DNA of 6,856 nt, from positions 1 to 6,856 of the forward strand of contig JANWJO010000132.1 of assembly GCA_025449435.1 (NCBI GenBank). Direction: 5' to 3'. Position 1 is the stretch's first letter; the number at the start of each line of letters is the position of its first letter. The translations under genes were made by a program, and so were the position numbers. The notes beneath the pieces are model-generated. The model saw only the letters and a program-made list of their open reading frames with translations. It was not told where the DNA came from and made no database searches. Shown here in pieces: positions 1 to 6,256 of this stretch. This DNA is from Chloroflexota bacterium. GTDB lineage: Bacteria; Chloroflexota; UBA4733.

Positions 1-1139
1 GCTGAGCTCGCGCCAATCGCTACCACTGGGATGCCGCACGTCGCGAAGGGGAAGTGATCACTCGCTGATGGCAGCGACGATCGAAAGTCGACGGGCAAAT
101 TGAGGCCATCGAGCCGCGACGTGAGTTCGTCGAAGGCCTGCGGTGGCCACACATTGGCGCGCAGCCGGCCGAGTTCGCCGGTAACGATCGAGTCAAGATT
201 GAGCACCCACTGCACAGCATCCAGCGCTGTGCCTGCCGTGCGCGCGTAATGCCAGGCACCCAGCAAGCCACGTTCCTCGCTGCCCCAAAAACATAAACGG
301 ACGCTCTTCCGCAACCCGTCGCGGTGCGCGTGCAACGCGCGAGCTAGCTCCAACACTACCGTCGTGCCGCTGCCGTTGTCGCTTGCACCCTGAGCGATGT
401 CGTGAGCGTCGTAGTGTGCGCCGATCAGCACCACCTCAGGCGACGCCCCGGCGATGTCGACGACGATATTGCCACTGGTCACTGCGAGGTGCTGGTGATT
501 GAACGTCAGTTTCAAGGTAACCGGGCCGAGGCGCATCTTTCGTTCCAACATCGCGGCTGTTTCGGCGGCGATGCCAAAACCCGGTATCGGCGCGGTGCCC
601 GTGGAGGCAATGCCACCTGTTACGGCCAGCATGCCAGGATTACGCTGGGCGTACAAGAAGGCGATTGCACCTGCGTTCACCGCTCGCAAATACTTGGTTC
701 GCCGATGTGACGAAGGAACGTTCCCACTCTCTCGCCGGCCCGACTCTGCTCCACACAACGCAATGTTCCCGCGCAAGCGGTCGCCTATCTTGACGAAGTC
801 GGCCTCCTCTCCGTCGCCCACATCAATCAGTTCGCCCTCAAACTCCCCGCTCGGGCACCCAGGCAGTGCAATTCCTGGCACCGGCTCGTTGGTGGGGCTC
901 GTCGTAGACACTAGTTCCGTACCGCGCTCCCACCCCTGAAACCGGAACGGTAGGTACGCAGGTTCGATGCCAGTGATGCGCGCCAGTTCGCGTAGCAGGA
1001 AGCCGCCTGCAGCGGCTTCCAAGGCAGAACCGGCGGGCCGGCCCCCAAAGGTGTCTGCCAGTTCCTGGAGGAACGGTGCAGCGGTCGCCGATAAGAACAG
1101 CGACCCGACCAGTGAAGCGTCGAGCTGTGTGGTTGCCAA
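1..1139 (-). CDS. M28-family zinc aminopeptidase with PA-like insert, C-terminus cut by window edge
   Basis: This is a continuous reading frame of 379 codons that runs off the left edge. It should be a di-zinc exopeptidase removing N-terminal residues from peptides. The five expected M28 positions are all visible: His242 (GAHYDAH), bridging Asp254 (GASDNGSG), the Glu288-Glu289 pair (WGSEERGLLG), Asp316 (LNLDS) and His362 (SDHFPF). Residues about 90-215 precede the catalytic part and resemble a protease-associated (PA) insert (RLRGNIALC, then AGAIAFLYAQ). No signal peptide is apparent, so a cytoplasmic location is inferred. There is no ATG near the expected N-terminus. I chose the TTG at 1139 because GGAAG lies 8 nt upstream; TTG at 1154 or 1169 and GTG at 1223 (inside the upstream gene) are alternatives. 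It follows the P/T-rich gene on the same strand after a short gap and may be cotranscribed. Family assignment is firm; substrate is unknown. Confidence 0.88.
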   Translation of the reverse strand, partial: MATTQLDASLVGSLFLSATAAPFLQELADTFGGRPAGSALEAAAGGFLLRELARITGIEPAYLPFRFQGWERGTELVSTTSPTNEPVPGIALPGCPSGEFEGELIDVGDGEEADFVKIGDRLRGNIALCGAESGRRESGNVPSSHRRTKYLRAVNAGAIAFLYAQRNPGMLAVTGGIASTGTAPIPGFGIAAETAAMLERKMRLGPVTLKLTFNHQHLAVTSGNIVVDIAGASPEVVLIGAHYDAHDIAQGASDNGSGTTVVLELARALHAHRDGLRKSVRLCFWGSEERGLLGAWHYARTAGTALDAVQWVLNLDSIVTGELGRLRANVWPPQAFDELTSRLDGLNLPVDFRSSLPSASDHFPFATCGIPVVAIGASS

Positions 1140-1147
1140 GTGTGGTT

Positions 1148-1152
1148 CTTCC
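1148..1152 (-). promoter_or_regulatory. Putative ribosome binding site (GGAAG) supporting a TTG start for the M28 peptidase
   Basis: On the minus strand GGAAG is followed by 8 nt and then TTG in the peptidase frame. No ATG is available close by in this frame, so this site is the best reason for placing the start at 1139. It is a weak Shine-Dalgarno match. Confidence 0.35.
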
Positions 1153-1188
1153 AATTGCCTCGCAGTCAATAAACAAGAGTTGAGGGTA

Positions 1189-2091
1189 TCACTCCACCGT
1201 AAACGTCGCTGCGCCTGTGCCACCAGCGGTTCGCGCCAGCACACTTGCTGTTCCCTGCCTGGCCGACGCCGGAACCGTGAACGTGATGCGGTACACGCCT
1301 GAGGCGTTGGAACTGCCAGCGAAATCGAGCGACATACCGCCGGTGAAGGTCACAACGACCGATATGGAGGCATTTGCTGGCCCAACCACGGCGATCCCTT
1401 GCATCGCTCCGGGAGCAGTTTGAGCCAAGCCAACCTGGACGGCCATAGTGAAGAGCGTGGCACTCGGGGTAGCTGTATGGGTTGGTGGCCGGGGTGTCGG
1501 TGTGAACGTCAGCAGGCGCGGACGTGACGTCGCTGTAGGAGGAGGTGTGGTTGGTGTAGGTGGGATGGCCGTCGCCGTAGGTGGTACTGGAGTCGCGCTC
1601 GCTGCCGGTGTCGCGGTAGCGGATATAGGCGTCGCTGTGGGCGGCTTCGGCGTAGGGCTGGGAGTGCCAACCGGCGTTGGCGTTGATGCTACGGAGAGGC
1701 CGAGCAATGCCGATGGGCTCATGTGCACCGTTAGCGACGTCGATGCTAGGAGGTCGGAAGAAGTTGAGGTCGACGTAATGGACGCGCTTATCGAGGCCGT
1801 CTGCGACAACGTGGCATCGGCTTCAGACGAGGACCTGGTTGTTCCCAACGCCTGGTTCGGAGGAGCCGTTACGATTGCAGATGTGCTGGCCGCAGTGACT
1901 AGAGTTGGCGGCATCTTCGCCGCGGTACTCAGTTGCTGGTTGAAAGCCGTCTGCGATGGGTCACCGGCAGCAGGAGCGTTTTGCTGGGCGATCACATAGG
2001 CGACAAATACGCCTAAGGACGCGACCAAGACCAGGCTTAACACATCGCGATAGGTCAGGGCACGCACGATGCGCCGAAAGGTTTTACCCAT
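1189..2091 (-). CDS. Membrane-anchored Pro/Thr-rich protein with C-terminal Ig-like beta domain, function unknown
   Basis: The 300-residue protein starts with a short basic segment (KTFRRIVRALTYR) and then one hydrophobic helix at about residues 17-35. This is either a single-pass anchor or an uncleaved signal, placing the rest outside the cell. Residues 40-135 are Ser/Thr/Ala-rich. Residues about 135-212 are a low-complexity P/T/A tract (TPTPVGTPSPTPKPPTATP). Residues 215-300 look like a small beta-sandwich (SNASGVYRITFTVPASARQG), resembling Ig-like repeats of surface proteins. Such TATP-type stalks are common in Chloroflexota surface proteins. I do not recognise a specific family and assign no function. 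The ATG at 2091 has no good Shine-Dalgarno, but the basic-then-hydrophobic N-terminus supports it. The gene is divergent from the thioredoxin-like gene and lies just upstream of the aminopeptidase. A plus-strand frame at 1448-1999 is its antisense shadow. Confidence 0.8.
   Translation of the reverse strand: MGKTFRRIVRALTYRDVLSLVLVASLGVFVAYVIAQQNAPAAGDPSQTAFNQQLSTAAKMPPTLVTAASTSAIVTAPPNQALGTTRSSSEADATLSQTASISASITSTSTSSDLLASTSLTVHMSPSALLGLSVASTPTPVGTPSPTPKPPTATPISATATPAASATPVPPTATAIPPTPTTPPPTATSRPRLLTFTPTPRPPTHTATPSATLFTMAVQVGLAQTAPGAMQGIAVVGPANASISVVVTFTGGMSLDFAGSSNASGVYRITFTVPASARQGTASVLARTAGGTGAATFTVE
1456..1689 (-). repeat. Low-complexity tract encoding the Pro/Thr/Ala-rich stalk
   Basis: The DNA is built from imperfect short repeats giving runs of P-T-A-T-P-type codons (residues about 135-212 of the anchored protein). 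On the plus strand it reads as a G/T-rich run of units like GTCGCTGTAGG and GGTGTAGGTGG. Such tracts change length by slippage, so the length may vary between strains. Confidence 0.7.
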
Positions 2092-2181
2092 GCTGACTGG
2101 TACTTGTCATCGAGACCTGCCGGGATGTGACCGTCATCGCTCCACTGGCCGGCAAGGATTGCTAGCCGACGACCGTAATCC

Positions 2182-2211
2182 ATCATAGGTGGGATGTGCT
2201 AAGCTAAGCAA
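2182..2211 (-). promoter_or_regulatory. Candidate sigma70-type promoter for the P/T-rich protein gene
   Basis: On the minus strand TATGAT (2182-2187, one mismatch to TATAAT) is preceded by an 18-nt spacer and TTGCTT (2206-2211, weak -35). It would leave a leader of roughly 80 nt before the ATG at 2091. The same 152-bp divergent gap must hold the plus-strand promoter of the thioredoxin-like gene. The only candidate I see there is TTGCTA (2159-2164) with CATCAT (2181-2186), which is poor and overlaps this one. Confidence 0.35.
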
Positions 2212-2243
2212 GTCGGTCAACGTAGTAGAGATTGGTGCCCCAG

Positions 2244-2852
2244 ATGAGCGTAACGCGCGAACGCCTGGCGCAGGGCTTGTCCTATCCCCAATTTGTCGCA
2301 GTGATGACCAAGAACCAAGATCGCCTGACCGCTAGTGAAGCGCAGGTCCACGTGAGTCAAGGTAATCTGACCTTCTTCGCCGGATTGCCGCACAAACTCG
2401 ACGTGGTTGTTCTCGCCGAAGATTGGTGTGGTGACGTCATTGCCAACTTGCCGGTTCTTCAGCAACTCGCCGAGCAAACGGGCAAATTCTCGCTGCACAT
2501 ATTTCTGCGTGACCAAAATGACGACTTGATGCAGCTGTTTCTCAAGGACGGCAAACATAAGTCCATACCCGTGTTCGCCTTTTTTGACGACAACCTCACC
2601 GAGTTGGGCCGGTTCATCGAGCGACCGCCAGCGTTTAATACGCTCCGTGCTGATCGCCGGACGGCCCTATATGCGGCTCATCCAGAGATCGGTGCGGCCG
2701 ACACACCGGTTGACGATTTGACCGACGACCAGCGGCAAGCGCGACAGCGCCTCTTGGGAGAATTGGAACAGAGCATCGCTCAAGATCGCATCCGGATGGT
2801 GATTCAGGACATTCGGGCGATTTGTGAGAAGGCTGTCCCGGCCGTCCGCTAG
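2244..2852 (+). CDS. Thioredoxin-family protein with a single active-site cysteine (WCGDV)
   Basis: The 202-residue protein has a thioredoxin-like fold. The beta strand LDVVVLAED leads into W61-C62-G63-D64-V65, where thioredoxins have WCxxC. A later IPVFAFFDD segment carries the expected cis-proline (Pro109). An N-terminal helical segment (LAQGLSYPQFVAVMTKNQDRL) and a long charged helical C-terminus match cytoplasmic thioredoxin-family proteins of about 180-200 residues, which I recall as the Thioredoxin_9 type. The second cysteine of the CxxC pair is a valine, so dithiol disulfide reduction is unlikely; a monothiol or binding role is inferred. The only other cysteine seen is Cys194. I chose ATG at 2244 because GGTG lies 6 nt upstream; a TTG at 2232 would add four residues. 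The gene stands alone, divergent on the left and convergent with pncB on the right. Partner unknown. Confidence 0.85.
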   Translation: MSVTRERLAQGLSYPQFVAVMTKNQDRLTASEAQVHVSQGNLTFFAGLPHKLDVVVLAEDWCGDVIANLPVLQQLAEQTGKFSLHIFLRDQNDDLMQLFLKDGKHKSIPVFAFFDDNLTELGRFIERPPAFNTLRADRRTALYAAHPEIGAADTPVDDLTDDQRQARQRLLGELEQSIAQDRIRMVIQDIRAICEKAVPAVR

Positions 2853-2896
2853 CCCTATTCCGGCCGTCGCCAAAAGTGGGTTGTGTATTCGTCCGC

Positions 2897-4333
2897 TTAT
2901 TTTCCACTTGACGTATCGTGTGCCTGCGGAATCTGTTGGAGCAACCCGCTGCGCAGTTCCTGCAACGCCGGACTCATCCGCACCTCGTACGACCGCTTCG
3001 GTTGGAGCTCAAGGATTTCGGCCGGGCATCGCCGCAGGCTCTGCTGAGCGAGCTCCCAGATTTCGGAGAGCGGTGGCAAGCTACCAGGAACCACGCTGCC
3101 GCTGACGACCACTGGCTTAAGTAAGCGCGTACCCGACTGGGGGGCGGGTTCACTGGCAAGTGTGACCTCATCACGCTCAAAGTCACCAATCCGGTACACC
3201 TCTTTGCGTCCGGGCCAGGTGCTTTTTGGTCCAGCATTCTTGTATTTTGGTTTTTCAGTTCCGTCACTGGCCGTATAGGCAACCAGCTTGTACACGCCGC
3301 CCAGTGAGCCACCAACGACAGCGTGGTCGAGGTTGCCTGCTCCGACGCCGAGCGCCGTACCTACGCCGAACGAGTCGATTGGTGCGCCGGCATCAAGCAG
3401 TTGTGCTATGGAAAACTCATCCAGATCACCACTGGCCAGGATCTTCACGTCGGGGAGTTGCGCGTTATCCAAGACGTTGCGTACGTACTGACTATCGGCA
3501 ACAAGATCGCCGCCATCCAACCGGACGGCGGCTAGCGTGTGCCCGAGCCGGTTTTGAAAGTCAGCGGCTACATCGACCGCGGTGTGTATCGCCTGGCGAG
3601 GGTCGTAGGTGTCCAGGAGCAGGGTATAGCGATTATAGGTTTGTGCCACCGCTGCGAACGCTTCCCGCTCGCTATCGAAGAGCTGAACCAGCGCGTGCGG
3701 GATCGTTCCGGTGGCGAGCAAGCGATATTGATAGGCTGCCGCCAGGAAGGAGGTGCTTGAACAGCCGCCAATGAATGAAGATCTGGCCACCACGAACGGC
3801 TCCTGCGCACGACGGTAAGAAAACTCAGCGACGCGCTTACCGCGCGCGGCGTGTACGACTCGTGCCGCCTTGGTCGAAATGAGCGATGCCAGGTTGATGG
3901 CATTGAGTAGGCCCGACTCGATGAGCAATGCCTCGCGGTAGGGAGCCGTGATGCGCAGCAATGGCTCGTGGGGAAACGCTAAGGTGCCTTCTGGCATGGC
4001 CAGTATCTCGCCAGTGAACTGGAGCGATTCAAGTTCGTCCAGGAAAGCAGGGTTGTAGTCCCGAATTTGAGCCAGATAGTGCAGGTCGTCGCGTGTGTAA
4101 TGAAAGCTCCGCACAAACTCCAGCGCTTGTTCCAGGCCGCTCAAAAGCACATACGCACCACCGAAAGGAGCTGAGCGTACATATAGGTCAAACGTAGCCA
4201 CCCCGTTCTGGCCGGCGACCCAGCTGATATAGGCTGCATCCGGGTGGTACATGTCGGTCAGTAGCCCGGGATTGATACCCTCGCGCCAGGCAGTCCGCCC
4301 ATACCCGTCACGGATAGGACGCCCAGCCGTCAT
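2897..4333 (-). CDS. pncB: Nicotinate phosphoribosyltransferase (NAPRTase)
   Basis: This enzyme joins nicotinate to phosphoribosyl pyrophosphate, driven by ATP hydrolysis, to give nicotinate mononucleotide, the first step of the Preiss-Handler NAD route in the cytoplasm. The 478-residue length fits the bacterial family. Recognisable blocks in order are NPGLLTDMYH (21-30), FDLYVRSAPFGGAYVL (48-63), FSYRRAQEP (171-179), GTIPHALVQLFD (209-220) with His213 at the place of the family's phosphorylated histidine, DTYDPRQAI (241-249), RLDGGDL (271-277), ILASGDLDE (298-306) and FGVGTALG (322-329). The last three are phosphate/PRPP-binding loops. Its ATG overlaps the pncA stop in an ATGA arrangement, so translation is probably coupled. 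It is the last gene of the operon and ends 44 bp from the convergent thioredoxin-like gene. The segment 180-200 (FVVARSSFIGGCSSTSFL) is somewhat divergent, but nothing essential appears missing. Confidence 0.95.
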   Translation of the reverse strand: MTAGRPIRDGYGRTAWREGINPGLLTDMYHPDAAYISWVAGQNGVATFDLYVRSAPFGGAYVLLSGLEQALEFVRSFHYTRDDLHYLAQIRDYNPAFLDELESLQFTGEILAMPEGTLAFPHEPLLRITAPYREALLIESGLLNAINLASLISTKAARVVHAARGKRVAEFSYRRAQEPFVVARSSFIGGCSSTSFLAAAYQYRLLATGTIPHALVQLFDSEREAFAAVAQTYNRYTLLLDTYDPRQAIHTAVDVAADFQNRLGHTLAAVRLDGGDLVADSQYVRNVLDNAQLPDVKILASGDLDEFSIAQLLDAGAPIDSFGVGTALGVGAGNLDHAVVGGSLGGVYKLVAYTASDGTEKPKYKNAGPKSTWPGRKEVYRIGDFERDEVTLASEPAPQSGTRLLKPVVVSGSVVPGSLPPLSEIWELAQQSLRRCPAEILELQPKRSYEVRMSPALQELRSGLLQQIPQAHDTSSGK

Positions 4334-4938
4334 TGGTCGGTCCCGTCGTCCAGCAGCAATGGCTTCAACCAGTTCAACGTCTCAACGTGAACACCCGCCG
4401 ACACCAACGCACTGAGTGCGCGTTCGGCGTCGCCCGGCTGCACGTTCACACCACGTACGCCATCCAGTAACACCGTAGTCGCGAAGCCGAACTTCAACGC
4501 ATCGAGGGCCGTCGCCTTGACGCAATAGTCGGTTGCTAGTCCACCAATGTATACAAACTGCGTGTCACGTCGCTTTAGGATGTCCAAGAGCGTGGCGCCG
4601 GTGGAGTCGGTCGCCTGAAAGGCCGAATAGGCGTCGTCCGTTGGGCCGGTCCCCTTGGACACGATCACCGCGTCATTGGGCAACGTGAGATTGGCATGGA
4701 ACTCCGCTCCCAGCGTCCCGTGCACACAATGTGCTGGCCACAACCCGCCCATCGACTTAAAGTGCGTGGTCTGTGCGGGGTGCCAATCTCTGGAGACGAC
4801 GACTAGCCTGCCCGCCTGTGCGAACAGTGCAGCATAGTCCGTTAGGACTGGCATAACCTCGTCACCGCGTGGAACCGCGAGTGCGCCGCCAGGACAGAAG
4901 TCATTCTGGGGATCCACGATGATCAGCGCGCTGGTCAC
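4330..4938 (-). CDS. pncA: Nicotinamidase / pyrazinamidase
   Basis: PncA hydrolyses nicotinamide to nicotinate and ammonia, supplying the substrate of PncB. The 202-residue protein belongs to the isochorismatase-like hydrolase fold. The catalytic triad is visible as Asp9 (IIVDPQNDF), Lys95 (IVSKGT) and Cys139 (GLATDYCVKAT). The metal site matches Asp51, His53 and His59 (DWHPAQTTHF) plus His70 (WPAHC), aligned from memory with the M. tuberculosis enzyme (Asp49, His51, His57, His71). Length and motif spacing are normal for the family. It starts at GTG 4938, which overlaps the stop of the regulator gene (GTGA), and its own stop overlaps the pncB ATG (ATGA). Both overlaps point to one coupled transcript. 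An intact active enzyme is expected. Confidence 0.96.
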   Translation of the reverse strand: MTSALIIVDPQNDFCPGGALAVPRGDEVMPVLTDYAALFAQAGRLVVVSRDWHPAQTTHFKSMGGLWPAHCVHGTLGAEFHANLTLPNDAVIVSKGTGPTDDAYSAFQATDSTGATLLDILKRRDTQFVYIGGLATDYCVKATALDALKFGFATTVLLDGVRGVNVQPGDAERALSALVSAGVHVETLNWLKPLLLDDGTDQ

Positions 4939-5651
4939 TTGGTCCTTCCCTCGAGCATGGTGAGCGATACATCAGCATCCTCTACTCCGGTGAAACGATA
5001 CAACCGGGGTGGACGGTGCCGGTTACCGCTGAGCCATTGGTCGGTTGCTTCAACGACTCCAGATGCCAGCGCTTTGTGAATGAAGTTTCCTGGATCGAGC
5101 TTTCGTTCCAAGATGACTTCGTACACGTGCCGAAGTTGCGCCATTGAAAACAGCCGGGGCAAAAACTGAAAGGCAACCGGGCGGTACGACACCTTGTTGC
5201 GCAACCGTTGCAGGGCGGTCTGCACAATCTCGTCGTGATCAAACGCCAGCTCTACCGGAACGTCACTCAAAGTGAACCAGCGAACGTGCCAGGAGGTAGG
5301 TGGGAGGCGGGAGAGGTCATGTTGCCGTACCAGCGCGTAGTAGGCCACCGTGATAACACGCCCACGCGGGTCGCGGTGCAGCCCGCCGAAGGAGTACAAC
5401 TGCTCCAGATACACGTGATCCAGTCCGGTTTTCTCCTGCAGCACACGACCGGCGGCGACATTCAGGGCTTCGTCCCGCAGCAAGAATCCACCAGGTATGC
5501 TCCACCGACCGGCGAATGGTGGTGCATCGCGCTTGATCAACAAGACGTTCAGCCGGTCACACCCATCGAGGCCCGGCATGAGCGTGAAAATGACAACGTC
5601 CACGGCAACGAGCGGCTGCTCGAAGTCCTGCGGGGCGTGTTCTTGTGGCAT
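4935..5651 (-). CDS. nrtR: NrtR-type regulator of NAD metabolism: degenerate Nudix domain plus winged helix
   Basis: The 238-residue protein has a Nudix-fold domain (about 12-150) and a C-terminal winged-helix domain (about 150-225). The C-terminal block FSMAQLRHVYEVILERKLD (168-186) followed by NFIHKALASGVVE and PRLYRFTGV is the hallmark of NrtR. The Nudix box is recognisable (Gly55, Glu61, Arg69, Glu73, Gly76), but two glutamates of the REUxEE core are Val70 and Lys74, matching MutT Glu53 and Glu57. Hydrolysis is therefore probably lost, as in known NrtR regulators, which bind ADP-ribose or related NAD metabolites and then release DNA. It heads the operon with pncA and pncB, the expected targets, so autoregulated repression is inferred. 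ATG 5651 is the only sensible start; no Shine-Dalgarno precedes it (see the promoter entry). A catalytically active ADP-ribose hydrolase is the less likely alternative. Confidence 0.9.
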   Translation of the reverse strand: MPQEHAPQDFEQPLVAVDVVIFTLMPGLDGCDRLNVLLIKRDAPPFAGRWSIPGGFLLRDEALNVAAGRVLQEKTGLDHVYLEQLYSFGGLHRDPRGRVITVAYYALVRQHDLSRLPPTSWHVRWFTLSDVPVELAFDHDEIVQTALQRLRNKVSYRPVAFQFLPRLFSMAQLRHVYEVILERKLDPGNFIHKALASGVVEATDQWLSGNRHRPPRLYRFTGVEDADVSLTMLEGRTK

Positions 5652-5658
5652 TCACAAC

Positions 5659-5687
5659 ATCTTAGGGCGGTGAGGAGCCGCTGTCAA
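5659..5687 (-). promoter_or_regulatory. Sigma70-type promoter of the nrtR-pncA-pncB operon, probably leaderless
   Basis: On the minus strand a perfect TTGACA (5682-5687) is followed by exactly 17 nt and TAAGAT (5659-5664), which keeps the key T, A and final A-T of TATAAT. Only 7 nt separate TAAGAT from the ATG at 5651. Normal spacing puts transcription start at the base before or at the A of ATG. There is no Shine-Dalgarno, which fits a leaderless mRNA. A 4-bp inverted repeat (GCGG-N7-CCGC, 5667-5681) lies in the spacer and could be part of an operator. Confidence 0.6.
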
Positions 5688-6001
5688 CTGCGTTCGACTT
5701 ACGACTGGGTTGATCCGTTACCTTCGAGTGCCATCCAGAGCCATCCGCAGCGTCGGTGATATTCCGGGTGCTTGGTCAGGAACCGGCCGCACGTGAGGTC
5801 CAGATACCGCGCTCACAGGTAGATGAGCTCACCCTCGGGATCGGTTTGCTCCCGCGGCATTGGCCATGGCCCAGTAGGGCGCGACGATTTTCATGTCGTC
5901 TTCACCAGGAGCCACTTGTTGGCAGTCAGCGTACGCGCTGTCACGGTTTCCCTGACAACGAGCTACCAAGCGAGGAAGTTGCCGTTGAAAGTTGAGCTCG
6001 C
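5688..6001. other. Non-coding stretch between nrtR promoter and immunity gene, holding one RHS-core remnant
   Basis: No intact gene is visible in these 314 bases. The only recognisable content is the RHS-core remnant listed separately (5762-5854). The part from 5855 to 6001 shows no coding frame I recognise. A 5-bp inverted repeat (GACGA/TCGTC, 5883-5900) lacks a T-tract and is not a convincing terminator. The short plus-strand frames at 5756-5995 and 5823-6011 overlap the remnant in antisense and look non-coding. Confidence 0.6.
5762..5854 (-). pseudogene. RHS repeat-associated core remnant with in-frame stop
   Basis: Minus-strand translation reads REQTDPEGELIYL, then a TGA stop (5813-5815), then ARYLDLTCGRFLTKHPE. 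This matches the conserved RHS-core pattern (QTDPxGLIYLRARYYDPxxGRFLxxDP). The stop sits exactly where the family has Arg, so one C-to-T change (CGA to TGA) would explain it. No start, upstream repeats or downstream toxin region can be followed. It is not part of the RHS gene entering at the right edge, because the immunity gene lies between them. It is probably the relic of an extra 'orphan' toxin-tip cassette. The match is short, but many consecutive family positions agree. Confidence 0.7.
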
Positions 6002-6256
6002 TCATTCATAGACCTTTGCCGTAAGTAAGAGCTGCCCAAAGAACCTCCAGTCCACGTTTGTGGGCATTGCTAGTCTGGCGTTCTGAAAAAATCCATCGAC
6101 GCCCTCAATAACCGCCGCCAGCGCATCGAGATATCGCTCGAGAGTGACATTCTCCCAACTGTCACGGTCTGTTTGCAGATCGGTGAGCAACGCTTGAACA
6201 AAGAGGGCCAATTCCTCTCGAGAGGATACCTTCAAAAGTTGGTCATGGAGATCCAT
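6002..6256 (-). CDS. Small immunity-like protein downstream of RHS toxin remnant
   Basis: This 84-residue acidic protein has no signal peptide or membrane segment and should be cytoplasmic. Its pattern (SREELALFVQALLTDL, then DSWENVTLERYLDALAAVIEG, then Trp70-x-FFGQLL and a KVYE end) resembles small immunity-type proteins that I recall as DUF7660-like; this is from memory. Its ATG shares one base with the toxin-frame stop (TGATG), the usual tight coupling of a polymorphic-toxin tip to its cognate immunity gene. GGTGAG lies 5 nt upstream of that ATG, which favours it over the TTG one codon earlier. The frame is intact, in contrast to the broken toxin. Its inferred role is to bind and neutralise the toxin domain encoded just upstream. 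No biochemical activity can be read from the sequence. Confidence 0.75.
   Translation of the reverse strand: MDLHDQLLKVSSREELALFVQALLTDLQTDRDSWENVTLERYLDALAAVIEGVDGFFQNARLAMPTNVDWRFFGQLLLTAKVYE

Noticed and set aside
838..1176. 112-residue minus-strand frame beginning MFIDCEAIG
   Set aside because: It lies in a different frame from the M28 peptidase, whose frame is open and carries all catalytic motifs; this one resembles no family.
1448..1999. Plus-strand 183-residue Val/Gly-rich frame
   Set aside because: It is the antisense shadow of the P/T-rich repeat tract; Val/Gly-rich repeats are what the complement of Pro/Thr codons gives.
2199..2209. Tandem CTAAG-CTAAG in the divergent promoter region
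   Set aside because: Only two 5-nt copies; no evidence that it is a binding site.
2838..2865. Two CGGCCG copies 16 nt apart between the convergent thioredoxin-like and pncB genes, a possible bidirectional terminator
   Set aside because: The stem is only 6 bp with a 16-nt loop, spans the stop codon and has no T-tract on either strand. CGGCCG is self-complementary and common in GC-rich DNA.
5883..5900. Inverted repeat GACGA-N8-TCGTC downstream of the immunity gene
   Set aside because: It is too short and lacks a following T-run, so I do not call a terminator.
5756..5995. Plus-strand 79-residue frame upstream of nrtR
   Set aside because: It overlaps the RHS-core remnant in antisense, lacks a convincing ribosome site and has no recognisable protein features.
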